Positions 16,417 through 25,908 of a stretch of DNA of 64,000 bases are shown here, one piece after another. The notes beneath the pieces were generated by a model. It did not search any database. It had not been told where the DNA came from and saw only the letters and a program-made list of their open reading frames with translations. Position 1 is the first letter of the stretch. Every line of letters starts with the position of its first letter. The translations under genes were made by a program, and so were the position numbers. The stretch comes from Tamlana sp038148895 (GTDB lineage Bacteria > Bacteroidota > Bacteroidia > Flavobacteriales > Flavobacteriaceae), in NCBI GenBank assembly GCA_038148895.1, contig JBBVGQ010000001.1. The stretch is one strand, 5' to 3'.

Positions 16417-17139
16417 TTAATCTTGTACTTGGAAAATAATTGGCAACGAATATGGAACGTTTACTGGTTTACCACGTTGTTTTCCTGGTTTCATTTTTGG
16501 CAATAAGCCAATAACACGTGCAGCCTCTTTTTCTAATCCTGGGTGCGGAGCTCTGGCACGCACACCTGTAATGCTACCTGTTTTATCTATTTTGAAAATT
16601 ACGTTGATACGTTGTCTTCCTGATAAACCTAATTCACTCGCCAATTCTGTATTGAATTTTTTATTCACAAACTGCGATATCTTTTGAGACATACAATCTC
16701 TTTTTGCATTATTGTTAGGCTCATTTTCACAGCCTGGGAAAACAGGTACATTTTCAATTACAGAGAATGGTACGTCAATGTCTTCCTCAACTTCAACAAC
16801 CTCTACTTCTTCAACCTCAACGATTTCTGTTTCTTGATCAACCTCAGTAGATTCAATAACTGTTTCCTCTACTTCAACCTCATCCTCAACAATCTCAATC
16901 ACCTCAGGCGCTGCTGGTGGTGGTGGTGGTGGTGGTGGAGTTTGAATTTGCTCTGTTAATGGAATTTCTTCTTCAAGCTCCTCTTCCATAACCACCATAC
17001 CTATATCAATATCTGACTCGTCATAGGTTTTGTAATTAATGGCATAGTTTGTAAGGAATAGCATAAGCGCTAAACCAATGGCAAAGTAAAGTGAACTGTT
17101 TCGCCCAACATTAGCTTTAGGATTTTTTTTAGGTTCCAT
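16417..17139 (-). CDS. Energy transducer TonB family protein
   Basis: The 240-residue protein has a membrane anchor (about 15-32), a run of eight prolines (about 68-77), an extended Val/Glu-rich acidic segment (about 80-123) and a C-terminal TonB domain (about 130-240) with GLSGRQRINVIFKIDKTGSI and ending SLPIIFQVQD. The Cys pair is in PGCEN and RDCMSQKI. It is a paralogue of the adjacent TonB; the two probably arose by duplication. Being next to sprA and remB suggests, but does not prove, a role in energising outer-membrane steps of gliding or secretion. Confidence 0.9.
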   Translation of the reverse strand: MEPKKNPKANVGRNSSLYFAIGLALMLFLTNYAINYKTYDESDIDIGMVVMEEELEEEIPLTEQIQTPPPPPPPPAAPEVIEIVEDEVEVEETVIESTEVDQETEIVEVEEVEVVEVEEDIDVPFSVIENVPVFPGCENEPNNNAKRDCMSQKISQFVNKKFNTELASELGLSGRQRINVIFKIDKTGSITGVRARAPHPGLEKEAARVIGLLPKMKPGKQRGKPVNVPYSLPIIFQVQD

Positions 17140-17198
17140 AATTTATTCGTTTATCAAGATTGCTAAAATAACTATTTATTTATCAAAAATGCAAGCGT

Positions 17199-17576
17199 TT
17201 AAGAGTTTTTAACTTGCAATGTACCCTTAAACCAAAGTACTATTGAAGCCAACAACGCCCCTAGGCTATTGGCAAAAATATCATGAGCATCCAATGTTCT
17301 ATAATCCGTCAATGTATCTTGTAATACCTCAATAATTATACCAAAAATTATGGCGAATACCAAGGCGTAAACAATTGACTTATTTGTTTTTAACCCAAAG
17401 CGGTAATGCCAAGTGCCAAACCATAAAATGGTCAACACTACGTAGGCCAAAAAATGAAAGATTTTATCACCAAAGGAAACTCCTATATCAGGCAAATTAT
17501 TTAACCGCACCAAACACACCAAGGTTAAGACCAAGGTGTATGTGAGAGTAAGAAAAAATATTACTTTTTTAAGCAC
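17199..17576 (-). CDS. VanZ-like family membrane protein
   Basis: The 125-residue protein has four hydrophobic helices and the VanZ-like features SFGDKIFHFLAYVVLTILWF and DAHDIFANSLGALLAS. Function of this short form is unknown; it is unlikely to relate to glycopeptide resistance. The start is GTG (17574-17576) and overlaps the gcvH stop by 8 nt, so it is translationally coupled to gcvH. Confidence 0.85.
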   Translation of the reverse strand: MLKKVIFFLTLTYTLVLTLVCLVRLNNLPDIGVSFGDKIFHFLAYVVLTILWFGTWHYRFGLKTNKSIVYALVFAIIFGIIIEVLQDTLTDYRTLDAHDIFANSLGALLASIVLWFKGTLQVKNS

Positions 17577-17949
17577 CTATCAGGGCTTTATAGTCATCGG
17601 CCGACATTAATCCGTCCACTTCTGAAGCATCAGAGCACTTAACTTTTATCATCCAGCCTTCACCGTAAGGATCGGTATTCACCTTTTCTGGTTCATCCTC
17701 TAGAGACTCGTTAAATTCGATGATTTCACCGGAAATGGGCAAAAACAAATCAGAAACGGTTTTAACCGCTTCAACAGTTCCAAAAATTTCTTCGGCACCC
17801 AAAGTTTCATCTAAAGTTTCTACTTCAACATAAACAATATCGCCCAATTCACTTTGTGCAAAATCGGTAATTCCAATAGTTGCAATATCGCCGTCCATGG
17901 CTACCCACTCGTGATCTTTTGTATATTTTAATTCTGAAGGAATATTCAT
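17569..17949 (-). CDS. gcvH: Glycine cleavage system H protein
   Basis: This 126-residue lipoyl carrier shuttles the aminomethyl group between the P, T and L proteins of glycine cleavage. It has the family start YTKDHEWV, the strand GITDFAQSELGDIVYVE and the lipoylation site at Lys63 in VEAVKTVSD. No other gcv genes are nearby. Its own Bacteroidota promoter lies in the 67-bp gap after sprA. The association sprA-gcvH-vanZ recurs in flavobacteria as I recall it, so gcvH here is a housekeeping passenger. Confidence 0.95.
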   Translation of the reverse strand: MNIPSELKYTKDHEWVAMDGDIATIGITDFAQSELGDIVYVEVETLDETLGAEEIFGTVEAVKTVSDLFLPISGEIIEFNESLEDEPEKVNTDPYGEGWMIKVKCSDASEVDGLMSADDYKALIGA

Positions 17950-17974
17950 TTTATCTTTTAAATTTAAAATTTAA

Positions 17975-18005
17975 CAAATGTATTTATTCGCACCTAAAAT
18001 TCAAA
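17975..18005 (-). promoter_or_regulatory. Bacteroidota-type promoter of gcvH
   Basis: Read on the minus strand: TTTG (about 18002-18005), a 19-nt spacer, then TACATTTG (17975-17982), a perfect TAnnTTTG box. The expected transcription start is about 20 nt before the gcvH ATG. Confidence 0.65.
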
Positions 18006-18016
18006 CAGATTATGTG

Positions 18017-21000
18017 TTAATTCCCAAAATTATATCTGATGGTAATTCCAGATCTAATGGTGGTCTGCGGGAACGCTGTAGAAATAGCATAATCAGAGAA
18101 AGTATAATCAAAATAAAAAATGCCCGTTAAATTTTTGCTGAATGCATAATCGGCCGAATATTTTAAGCCCCAAATGGTTTGCCCTGAGGTAACTTGATTG
18201 TTTTCTAAATCTAAATACCTAATGATTGTTTTGTTATCCCGCACAGAAATATCGGCTTTCATGTTTAAATCGCTTACAATACGCTTACGTGGGCCAGCCA
18301 ATTTAGAACGTATGCGCAAATCCTTGATTCGGTAGCCCAACCCGATGACATATTCATTGCCTTGTACCTCGGTCATTAAATTGTTATCAAAACTCAATGA
18401 AAGCAATCTGTCTTTTTTGATTTCAGCAAGTATTTTTACCGAATTTTTCATTTCGAAATCCAAACGAACCAACGGACTGAACATTTCTGTTAAGTTAATA
18501 TTGCTGAATAGACGTGCATTCTTAAAGTCACCCGATTGATTCAACGCTTCTTGTGGCTGACTTGAATATGGAGTTTCTGGAACTGGCTGTTCATTATCAG
18601 CAGGATTCAAATTCAAATTGAGGTTGGTTGTAAACTGGTTAATCGTGTAGGTTGAACGATATCCATGGGTTAAAGAGAACCTTTTAAAGCGCTTTTTGAA
18701 CCATTCAAACTTCATAAACCCAGTATATTTTAAATCCCAGTTGGGTATAGGCACATCTCTGAAAGCCGATGTCTTTACTTTATTTGCATCTTGGCCTGTG
18801 TAAGCTGCCAAAAACGCAGGCAACAACACTTTCTGGCTACTTTTCCCAAAACCTAGCGGGAAGCCATCCTCTGGATTTCTTTCATAAGTAGTTGTTCCAT
18901 AGAATTTTTCGGCCAATCGTTCAGCTACAATCAATCGGTTTGTTCTAAAGTCATTGAAAGCATCCGATTGGGTTTCGTCACTTTTACCAAAAGCTGTTTT
19001 TATTAAGATTGTTGAAATGTTGAAGTTTCCAAACGTATTTGGCGTTAGCGGATTGTAAATTCCATTTTGCACATTATAATTCTCGGCATAATTTTCATAA
19101 TAAGCCCTATTTCCAATCAAATCGATTTTTAAATCAGTAACAGGTTGCAAACTTGCCGATAAATCCAATTGTTTTGTGTTTGTAGCTGTATATTGTTGGT
19201 TAAACTCTGGGAAAACCGTTAACCAACCTCTTCTCGCTGCCAGATACCTTACATCGCTTTGGCTACCAAAAGTAAAACCAACGGTTGGCTTTAAGGTTCC
19301 TATAAAGCCTGGTGTTCTGGTATAACCTGGTAAAAATATACCGTTGTTTTCTGAATAGCTCGCTTGAATTCTTTTAACGGTTGTTAAAATATCAACACCA
19401 GCATTCAGTATTTTGGTTAGTGATTGACTTCTCGGTTTTTTTGGTTTATTGTTGGCTGTATTTGCTCCAGGTGGTGCGCCAGATGTCCTTCTTTGGGTCA
19501 CGTTTCTAACAGGTTTTTTAACCAAGCCAATGTATTTGTAGAAACGGTTCATGTCCAAAGCCGCATTGATATTGTGTATGTTTGAGTTTTGGATGTTATT
19601 TCCTAAATCATAGGTTTGTCCATCCAATTCAACATTTCCAAACAAATCCGATCCTTTTTGCCATTGAAAACTACCTGTGTATTGATAGGTAGCATCAATA
19701 AAACTGAATGTTGGTATTTTATTGATAGGCAATTGATATGTAACACCTAAATTTTGGGTTTGCCTATTGGGGTCACCCACATCAAGAAGGCCATCCCAAA
19801 CATCCAATGTTTCATCTTGTTCACCGCGAATTAAATCGTTTTCCTTAAAATAGTTCCTCACAATATTGTTGTTCGCCGCTGTGAAATTAAGTTGTAACGC
19901 ATCGGTTAAATTATAATTGATGGTATATTGAAAATCGAAAGTGTAATTTCTTCTGAACAATTCTTCAATCCCAATATTCGCACCGGTCAAATCAACTTCC
20001 CTAAATTTTTGTCTGTTAAACTGCCTGTTGATATCGGTATTAACCGTAAAGCTTGATGGCATTAAATTAAGGTTGAAATCTTTAATGATTTTCCAATATT
20101 TACCTCGGAATAAAGAGTCACTATTTTTAAATGGCTCCACCTTAACGGGATTAAAATTATGGGCATAATTGGCACCCACGCGCAAAGTTTTATTAACGGA
20201 GTTTTCAATTTCAAAATCACGATGCTCCACCTTGTTATACGAATAGTTTAAAGTCAGGTTTTCAACATCATAAAATCTTGGTGTTTTATCTGTAGTTCTA
20301 TTTTTCCTAACTCCAATAAAATTGATACTTTGTCGTTTTGTATAGTCTTCTGATTGCTTCTTGATACGTTCGCGCTCAGCATTGTCATTAGCTGCTTCCA
20401 ACCTAGAATCTAAGGTTAAATCTTTATAAAACTGATCGTACTTTGGTGTAATTAATTCTTCACTTTGCCCGTAATTAAATGGCAATTGAATACCCCATTT
20501 TTTTGGCAAAAGTTGACCAACATTTACATTGGTAACTACATCATATTGTTTCACATCTTCCAAACTACGTTGGCTTGGCCCTTGCTCTAAGGCTCCGAAA
20601 CCAGAAGTGCTTTGCCTTCCTGTTGCGCTAATATTTGCAAAATCGGCAATGTTGCTGTCCATGCTAACAACAGCTGCCCAACCACCCTCGTTGTCTAAAT
20701 CGGAAAGGCGCAACTCATTAAACCAAACTTCAGCACACAAATCATCACTATTAGTAACATTCTTAACACCAACCATCAACGTTCTAATATCCCCAAAGTT
20801 AGGATTACCCTTAATGCCAACACGATGCTGATTAATAACATATCCGCCAAATGGGTCATTTGCCAAAACGATATCCCCATTTACAATATCATAGAACGTT
20901 GGGTCTTCATTGCCCAAAGTCATATCTGAAATACCTTGTGCCTTAACCTTACCAAGAATTTCTATTGGTAAATTAATTTCGTTTTCGGTTGGCCAGAGCC

Positions 21001-24000
21001 CTTCCCTAGTTCTGGAAGTTGAAACCACTAAAGGTATTTCTATTTGATAATAGTTTTCCGTAAGGTCATTACCCATTCTAATAAATCCAACCAAATCGCC
21101 ATCGGTTAAATTACCCGTACCTGAATCGTCGTCATCTTCAGCATGCATAAACATTCTCATACGCTTGTACTGACGCATATCTAGGTTGATATTCTTAAAG
21201 ACTGCTCGTGAATCTTCAGACTCTAAATTACAAACATTTACCACCAGCGATTGCTCATTTTGACGCACAACGGTATTGTTATTGAACAATTGTTCTGGCT
21301 CAATACCAGGCGGACGTTCGTAACTGCCTTCGTTCTGCAATGTTCCAATAACACCTACAGAAAAATCAGTTTGTGGGTCGCTAGGTTCTGGATCATCCTT
21401 ATCCAAAACTTGGGTATAACGTCTCCAATCGCTTCGCACCAAATCCAACGTACCAAAACGGAACACAGTTGGCTGTGTAAACTCTTTTAAATAGATTCTT
21501 GTAAACCTAACGGACCTTAAATCGTTAATGCCACCTATAGCCTTAACATGGGCACCTTGAACGGGGATTCTAAATTGGTACCATCTTACTACTTCCGACT
21601 CACCATTTGGGAAACCTCGTTGACGTTCTTTATAATCTCGAAGGAATTGTTTTAAAGGATTTGAATCCGGTAAATTATCAAAGTCACCTTGGCTTTCTGG
21701 GAGATTTTGTCTTGTAAGATCCAATTCGTACTCAAAGTAGCTGTTAATCGTGTTCATGGTATTATCACGATTAATATCCTCAACATCGGGTTGAGTATTG
21801 GCTCCTCGATTGGTATTCGAAAATGTGTCCGGCGTGTTGCCTTCTACGCCATTAAATCTTTTATAACGCTCAAAAATACCACCATCTGCATTTAAAAAAT
21901 AAGCATAGTTATCGTTTGATGGGTCATCACCAAACTGACTTCCAAATGTATTAATTTCCTCAACGTCGTCATAACCATCATACCCCACATCTTGATTGGT
22001 ACGTTCTTGCCCCGTAGTATCAAAAGCATAAATTAAGGATTGGTTTTGAGGCACAACGGTTCCCCAACTTGTTGGGGTTTGCTGCAATAAACTTACATCA
22101 CCATTTTCCGGCAATCCATTTTCATAAAGTTTTTTCCCATCGCGAATAATATCCTCTGAAATATTACCTAAGTTGAACACCAATTTACCTCCAGGATTAC
22201 TAGGATTTCCTTGAAACGGATCTTGCAACCAAAAATCAATGTATTCTACGTTTTGTTGTTCAAAATCGGTGGATGTTATTTGTCTGGTGATTCCTGCCCA
22301 AGCATTCTCTGGGTCAGGAATAGTGCCATTAGCAGAAGTTGGATCAAAATTATAGGGTCCACGTTCATTGGGGTAATAGGCCAAATCAAGCGTATATAAA
22401 ACCGAATTTTGCCCTTGCACCAAATCCTGATCTGGGAACAGCTCATTAATAAATACACGGCTGGTATATAGGTCTGAAATGTCGTCGTCTGTTATGCCAT
22501 TTGGCCGTTGGCTACTATAAAATATAGGGTCTATGGTGTACCAGTTTAACATGGCACGATTAAATCCATTATCTATAATATTGTCATCCTCAGGGTCTGG
22601 ATTGCCATCACCATTCAAATCCAAAGGTCTACTAGACAAAAACCACGATTGCTGTGATCTTAAATCGATACCATTTTGTGAGCCCTCAAAATCATCGATA
22701 TAAGAAGTTGCCTCTCCATTCAAATCTGTTCCTTTTGGAGCACCTGGTGCGAGATATGCAAACTCCCCACGAAGTGATAAATTCGATTCCACATCGGTAT
22801 CAATGTTAGGCAATTTATTCGCCAAACGTGTTAAAAATGGCACTTTGGTAGAGTAGTTTCCGTTTACACCAAATATGGTATTATTGATGGACTCTGAACC
22901 ATAATTAGCCTTTTGAGTAATTGGGCGTTCGTTAAGATTCAGCAATGTAGCTCCTAAAACAAAATTTTCATTGAATTTGTGTTCAATGTTAAAGCCTGTA
23001 AATCTTCTTGTTTGCTGACCAAAAACAGCATTGTTCTCTGTTGAAACTTCAATAGGCGTATTGGAAGCCTTTAGCGCTTCGTCTAAAATCTGGACTCTTC
23101 CCAGTTGATAATTTACCGTATAATCGATACCTTCAACAAGCACTCGACCGCCTGCAGTTACACGCACAGAACCCCTTGGTACGTTAAAAGAGCCTATAGG
23201 AATTCCGTCGCTACCTGTTGATTTATAACGTCCCTTTATTTTAAATTTATTCTTTTCAGCTTCCTCTAACGCCGCTGTTTTCGTACTGTTATAAAGGGTG
23301 TAAAAAACATATTTTCGCTGGTTTTCATCCCAAGTTGTATCATCGTCATAAGTACCATTTCCCAATTTGTTAAATAGATATTCACCAAACGGCTCGGCAC
23401 TAGTAAACACAATTTTTCCGTTTTGCGGAATAACGGTTATCCTTGGAACAAAATCGAAAAATCCATCACCTCTAGATTGCGGATCGTTATTGAAATTCAA
23501 TTTATCCAAATTAAACACCCTCAAAAGCGGTGAGTTTTCTAGTAAATCATCCTCTGGGGTAGAACCATTAACGGGGTTTCCGTTAATATCTAAAGCAAAA
23601 CTTGCCCCCACTGGTGTGATGAAGTTTAATGGGGAAGCTTCGTTGTAAAAAATATTAAGTTTAAAATCGTCCTGACTTAGATTGTAAGCACCTGTATCGT
23701 AAATGTTTTTCATCATCAGGTCCCAAATAGGCAAATCTACATTGGTGATGCTACTTTTTAATAATTTTAGAACCAAACTTGAATTTACTACCGATGTAAC
23801 TTGACCTTGGTTGTTTGTTTGCACATCTGTAGCATCAATACCATCATTAGCGAATTCACCAACTTGATATACCTTTCCAGCAACGGTATATTGAAATGCT
23901 ACTGCCAAAACCTCATCGTTGTTCAACCTTTGGTTTAAGGAAATATAACCCAATTCGGTATTCAAGGTATATTCTTGGCCTTGAGTCAGTTTTCTGGCAT

Positions 24001-25270
24001 TTTCCAACTTCGCATAGTCAAAGCCTTCATTTACTTGATTGGACAAACTACCAAACCCTTGGCTTGCCGTTGAAATATCCCTAATCTGTTCGGTTAAAAC
24101 ACCACCCGAACCAATGGCTGTTGGGTCGAACGCATTATTCCCATTATCTGGAAATGCTCCGGGACCAGCAGACACACTAACATTTGCGTATACTTTATCA
24201 CTTTCACCTAAATCCTGAAGCGCCACAATATTCCTAACGTTTTCGGTACGGTTGCTTCGGTTGGTTATCCAAACTTCCAAACGAGTAATTTGCAAGCCTT
24301 TATTGTTTATAAATGGATAGTTTGCCAATGCAGCATCATAAGTATCTTTAAAATACTGTGCTAAAAAGAAGTGCCTGTTTTCGTCATAATCCCTTATGAA
24401 CAATTCAAACTCTTCCAATGTGCCTCCACCCTGTGCAACAACGGTATTTCCTTGTGATTTTTGCTCGGAAAATACTCCCGTTACCGTAGTTTTACCAAAC
24501 TGAAGCTGCGCCTTTACACCAAATAAACTTTGTGCACCCGTTATGAGCGAACTGTTTAATGGCATGCTAACATTACCTACCTCTATTTTTTGGATAATAT
24601 CATCTTCCGTTGGAGTGTATTCCAACTTGATTAAGTTCTGAAAATCGAAAGTAGATTGTGTATCGTAATTGGCTGTAACCTGAAGTCTGGTTCCGACTTT
24701 ACCTAATAAACTTAAGCTGATACGTTGGTCAAAATCGAAGGTGAAGTTGCTTCGGTTACGTGGTGAAAACGATGGGTTGTCTTGCTTTGAAAACAATATA
24801 CCCAAATCCATTTCTACCGAACCTTGTGGTACGACCTCAATAACATTGCTGCCAAAAATACTTTCAAAAAAATCGGATTTTACATAAAACTCAGGGAGCA
24901 GGTTTTTCTGTTCTTCTTCAGCACCTTCTTTTTTTCCATCAAAAGCATCAATTTTTTCCTTGTAATAGCCTCTTAAATTTTCTCTTGCCACCAAGGCATA
25001 ATACTCGTCTGGTGTTAAAATTATAGGGTAATTAATATTGAAACTTCCTATTTTTTCGGTGTAAATATAACGGTCGGTTACAGGGTCGTAGGTGTATTTA
25101 GACTCGATGCTATTGGGATTGGGAATCTTTAGTTCACCAACATTATAACCTGGCACAATAGAATCTTGGGCAGGTTCTTGCGCCCATGACACTGTTGAGA
25201 AAAATAAAACACAAGCTAAAAAGGTGTATTGTTTAATTGATTGGTAAGATTTCAGGTTAGTTCTCGTCAA
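18017..25270 (-). CDS. sprA: T9SS translocon protein SprA
   Basis: SprA is the very large (about 2400-residue) outer-membrane beta-barrel that forms the conducting channel of the type IX secretion system; it is required for gliding and secretion in F. johnsoniae, and the P. gingivalis homologue is Sov. The 2417-residue product has a signal peptide ending at SWAQ, an N-terminal domain starting ...YTYDPVTDRYIYTEKIG, and many amphipathic strands up to the terminal TTIRSGITIRYNFGN, consistent with a barrel C-terminus. Size and wording of the strands match SprA throughout. The start is TTG (25268-25270), 5 nt after the ruvA stop, so expression should be coupled to ruvA. There is no frameshift over 7.2 kb. 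Confidence 0.95.
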   Translation of the reverse strand: MTRTNLKSYQSIKQYTFLACVLFFSTVSWAQEPAQDSIVPGYNVGELKIPNPNSIESKYTYDPVTDRYIYTEKIGSFNINYPIILTPDEYYALVARENLRGYYKEKIDAFDGKKEGAEEEQKNLLPEFYVKSDFFESIFGSNVIEVVPQGSVEMDLGILFSKQDNPSFSPRNRSNFTFDFDQRISLSLLGKVGTRLQVTANYDTQSTFDFQNLIKLEYTPTEDDIIQKIEVGNVSMPLNSSLITGAQSLFGVKAQLQFGKTTVTGVFSEQKSQGNTVVAQGGGTLEEFELFIRDYDENRHFFLAQYFKDTYDAALANYPFINNKGLQITRLEVWITNRSNRTENVRNIVALQDLGESDKVYANVSVSAGPGAFPDNGNNAFDPTAIGSGGVLTEQIRDISTASQGFGSLSNQVNEGFDYAKLENARKLTQGQEYTLNTELGYISLNQRLNNDEVLAVAFQYTVAGKVYQVGEFANDGIDATDVQTNNQGQVTSVVNSSLVLKLLKSSITNVDLPIWDLMMKNIYDTGAYNLSQDDFKLNIFYNEASPLNFITPVGASFALDINGNPVNGSTPEDDLLENSPLLRVFNLDKLNFNNDPQSRGDGFFDFVPRITVIPQNGKIVFTSAEPFGEYLFNKLGNGTYDDDTTWDENQRKYVFYTLYNSTKTAALEEAEKNKFKIKGRYKSTGSDGIPIGSFNVPRGSVRVTAGGRVLVEGIDYTVNYQLGRVQILDEALKASNTPIEVSTENNAVFGQQTRRFTGFNIEHKFNENFVLGATLLNLNERPITQKANYGSESINNTIFGVNGNYSTKVPFLTRLANKLPNIDTDVESNLSLRGEFAYLAPGAPKGTDLNGEATSYIDDFEGSQNGIDLRSQQSWFLSSRPLDLNGDGNPDPEDDNIIDNGFNRAMLNWYTIDPIFYSSQRPNGITDDDISDLYTSRVFINELFPDQDLVQGQNSVLYTLDLAYYPNERGPYNFDPTSANGTIPDPENAWAGITRQITSTDFEQQNVEYIDFWLQDPFQGNPSNPGGKLVFNLGNISEDIIRDGKKLYENGLPENGDVSLLQQTPTSWGTVVPQNQSLIYAFDTTGQERTNQDVGYDGYDDVEEINTFGSQFGDDPSNDNYAYFLNADGGIFERYKRFNGVEGNTPDTFSNTNRGANTQPDVEDINRDNTMNTINSYFEYELDLTRQNLPESQGDFDNLPDSNPLKQFLRDYKERQRGFPNGESEVVRWYQFRIPVQGAHVKAIGGINDLRSVRFTRIYLKEFTQPTVFRFGTLDLVRSDWRRYTQVLDKDDPEPSDPQTDFSVGVIGTLQNEGSYERPPGIEPEQLFNNNTVVRQNEQSLVVNVCNLESEDSRAVFKNINLDMRQYKRMRMFMHAEDDDDSGTGNLTDGDLVGFIRMGNDLTENYYQIEIPLVVSTSRTREGLWPTENEINLPIEILGKVKAQGISDMTLGNEDPTFYDIVNGDIVLANDPFGGYVINQHRVGIKGNPNFGDIRTLMVGVKNVTNSDDLCAEVWFNELRLSDLDNEGGWAAVVSMDSNIADFANISATGRQSTSGFGALEQGPSQRSLEDVKQYDVVTNVNVGQLLPKKWGIQLPFNYGQSEELITPKYDQFYKDLTLDSRLEAANDNAERERIKKQSEDYTKRQSINFIGVRKNRTTDKTPRFYDVENLTLNYSYNKVEHRDFEIENSVNKTLRVGANYAHNFNPVKVEPFKNSDSLFRGKYWKIIKDFNLNLMPSSFTVNTDINRQFNRQKFREVDLTGANIGIEELFRRNYTFDFQYTINYNLTDALQLNFTAANNNIVRNYFKENDLIRGEQDETLDVWDGLLDVGDPNRQTQNLGVTYQLPINKIPTFSFIDATYQYTGSFQWQKGSDLFGNVELDGQTYDLGNNIQNSNIHNINAALDMNRFYKYIGLVKKPVRNVTQRRTSGAPPGANTANNKPKKPRSQSLTKILNAGVDILTTVKRIQASYSENNGIFLPGYTRTPGFIGTLKPTVGFTFGSQSDVRYLAARRGWLTVFPEFNQQYTATNTKQLDLSASLQPVTDLKIDLIGNRAYYENYAENYNVQNGIYNPLTPNTFGNFNISTILIKTAFGKSDETQSDAFNDFRTNRLIVAERLAEKFYGTTTYERNPEDGFPLGFGKSSQKVLLPAFLAAYTGQDANKVKTSAFRDVPIPNWDLKYTGFMKFEWFKKRFKRFSLTHGYRSTYTINQFTTNLNLNLNPADNEQPVPETPYSSQPQEALNQSGDFKNARLFSNINLTEMFSPLVRLDFEMKNSVKILAEIKKDRLLSLSFDNNLMTEVQGNEYVIGLGYRIKDLRIRSKLAGPRKRIVSDLNMKADISVRDNKTIIRYLDLENNQVTSGQTIWGLKYSADYAFSKNLTGIFYFDYTFSDYAISTAFPQTTIRSGITIRYNFGN

Positions 25271-25275
25271 AATAA

Positions 25276-25857
25276 TTATAAATTTTTTAAAGCCTGCTTA
25301 ATTATAGTTTCAACGTTGGCATCTGGTTGCGCAACCATAATTTTGTCCACAACACGCTCTGCCTGCTTTTTCACAAAACCAAGCACTTCTAAAGCAGATA
25401 ACGCTTCATCTTTGTTGGTATTGCCTTTTGAAACCGAAACTTCATCAATATCATAAATCTTTAAAATCTTGTCTTTTAAATCGATGATAACGCGTTGAGC
25501 AGTTTTTGCCCCTATCCCTTTTATAGACTGGATTAAAGCAACATCGCCTGTGGCAATTCCTTCCCTAACTTGCTTTGGTGTTAAGGACGAAAGCATAGTA
25601 CGTGCAGTGCTTGCCCCAATACCACTTACAGATATTAATAATCTAAAAATTTCGCGTTCGGCTAGCGATGAAAAACCATAAAGTGTATGGGCGTCTTCCT
25701 TAACTTGAAGGTGCGTAAACAGCTTTAAGTTTTCAGCATCTGGTATTTGGGAATAAGTATGTAGTGAAATATTTAACATGTAGCCTACCCCGTTACAATC
25801 AATAACCACATGTGTTGGATTTTTCTCAGTAAGTTTCCCTTGAATATGAGTTATCAT
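25276..25857 (-). CDS. ruvA: Holliday junction branch migration protein RuvA
   Basis: The 193-residue DNA-binding subunit recruits RuvB to four-way junctions. It shows the N-terminal OB domain (1-63, with CNGVGYML), tandem helix-hairpin-helix motifs (VSGIGASTA and IKGIGAKTA, about 78-118) and the flexible C-terminal domain III (about 145-193) that contacts RuvB. ruvB lies about 20 kb away, the usual unlinked state in Bacteroidota. A possible -7 box TACATTTG (minus strand, 25880-25887) lies just upstream. Confidence 0.95.
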   Translation of the reverse strand: MITHIQGKLTEKNPTHVVIDCNGVGYMLNISLHTYSQIPDAENLKLFTHLQVKEDAHTLYGFSSLAEREIFRLLISVSGIGASTARTMLSSLTPKQVREGIATGDVALIQSIKGIGAKTAQRVIIDLKDKILKIYDIDEVSVSKGNTNKDEALSALEVLGFVKKQAERVVDKIMVAQPDANVETIIKQALKNL

Positions 25858-25908
25858 CTACAGCAATTCGTTAACCGACCAAATGTAATAAATTTATTTT
25901 CAAATGAA

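Noticed and set aside
16912..16942. GGT trinucleotide run that could be a phase-variation tract
   Set aside because: It encodes the polyproline spacer of TonB; any change would be a multiple of three and keep the frame, so it is not an on/off switch.
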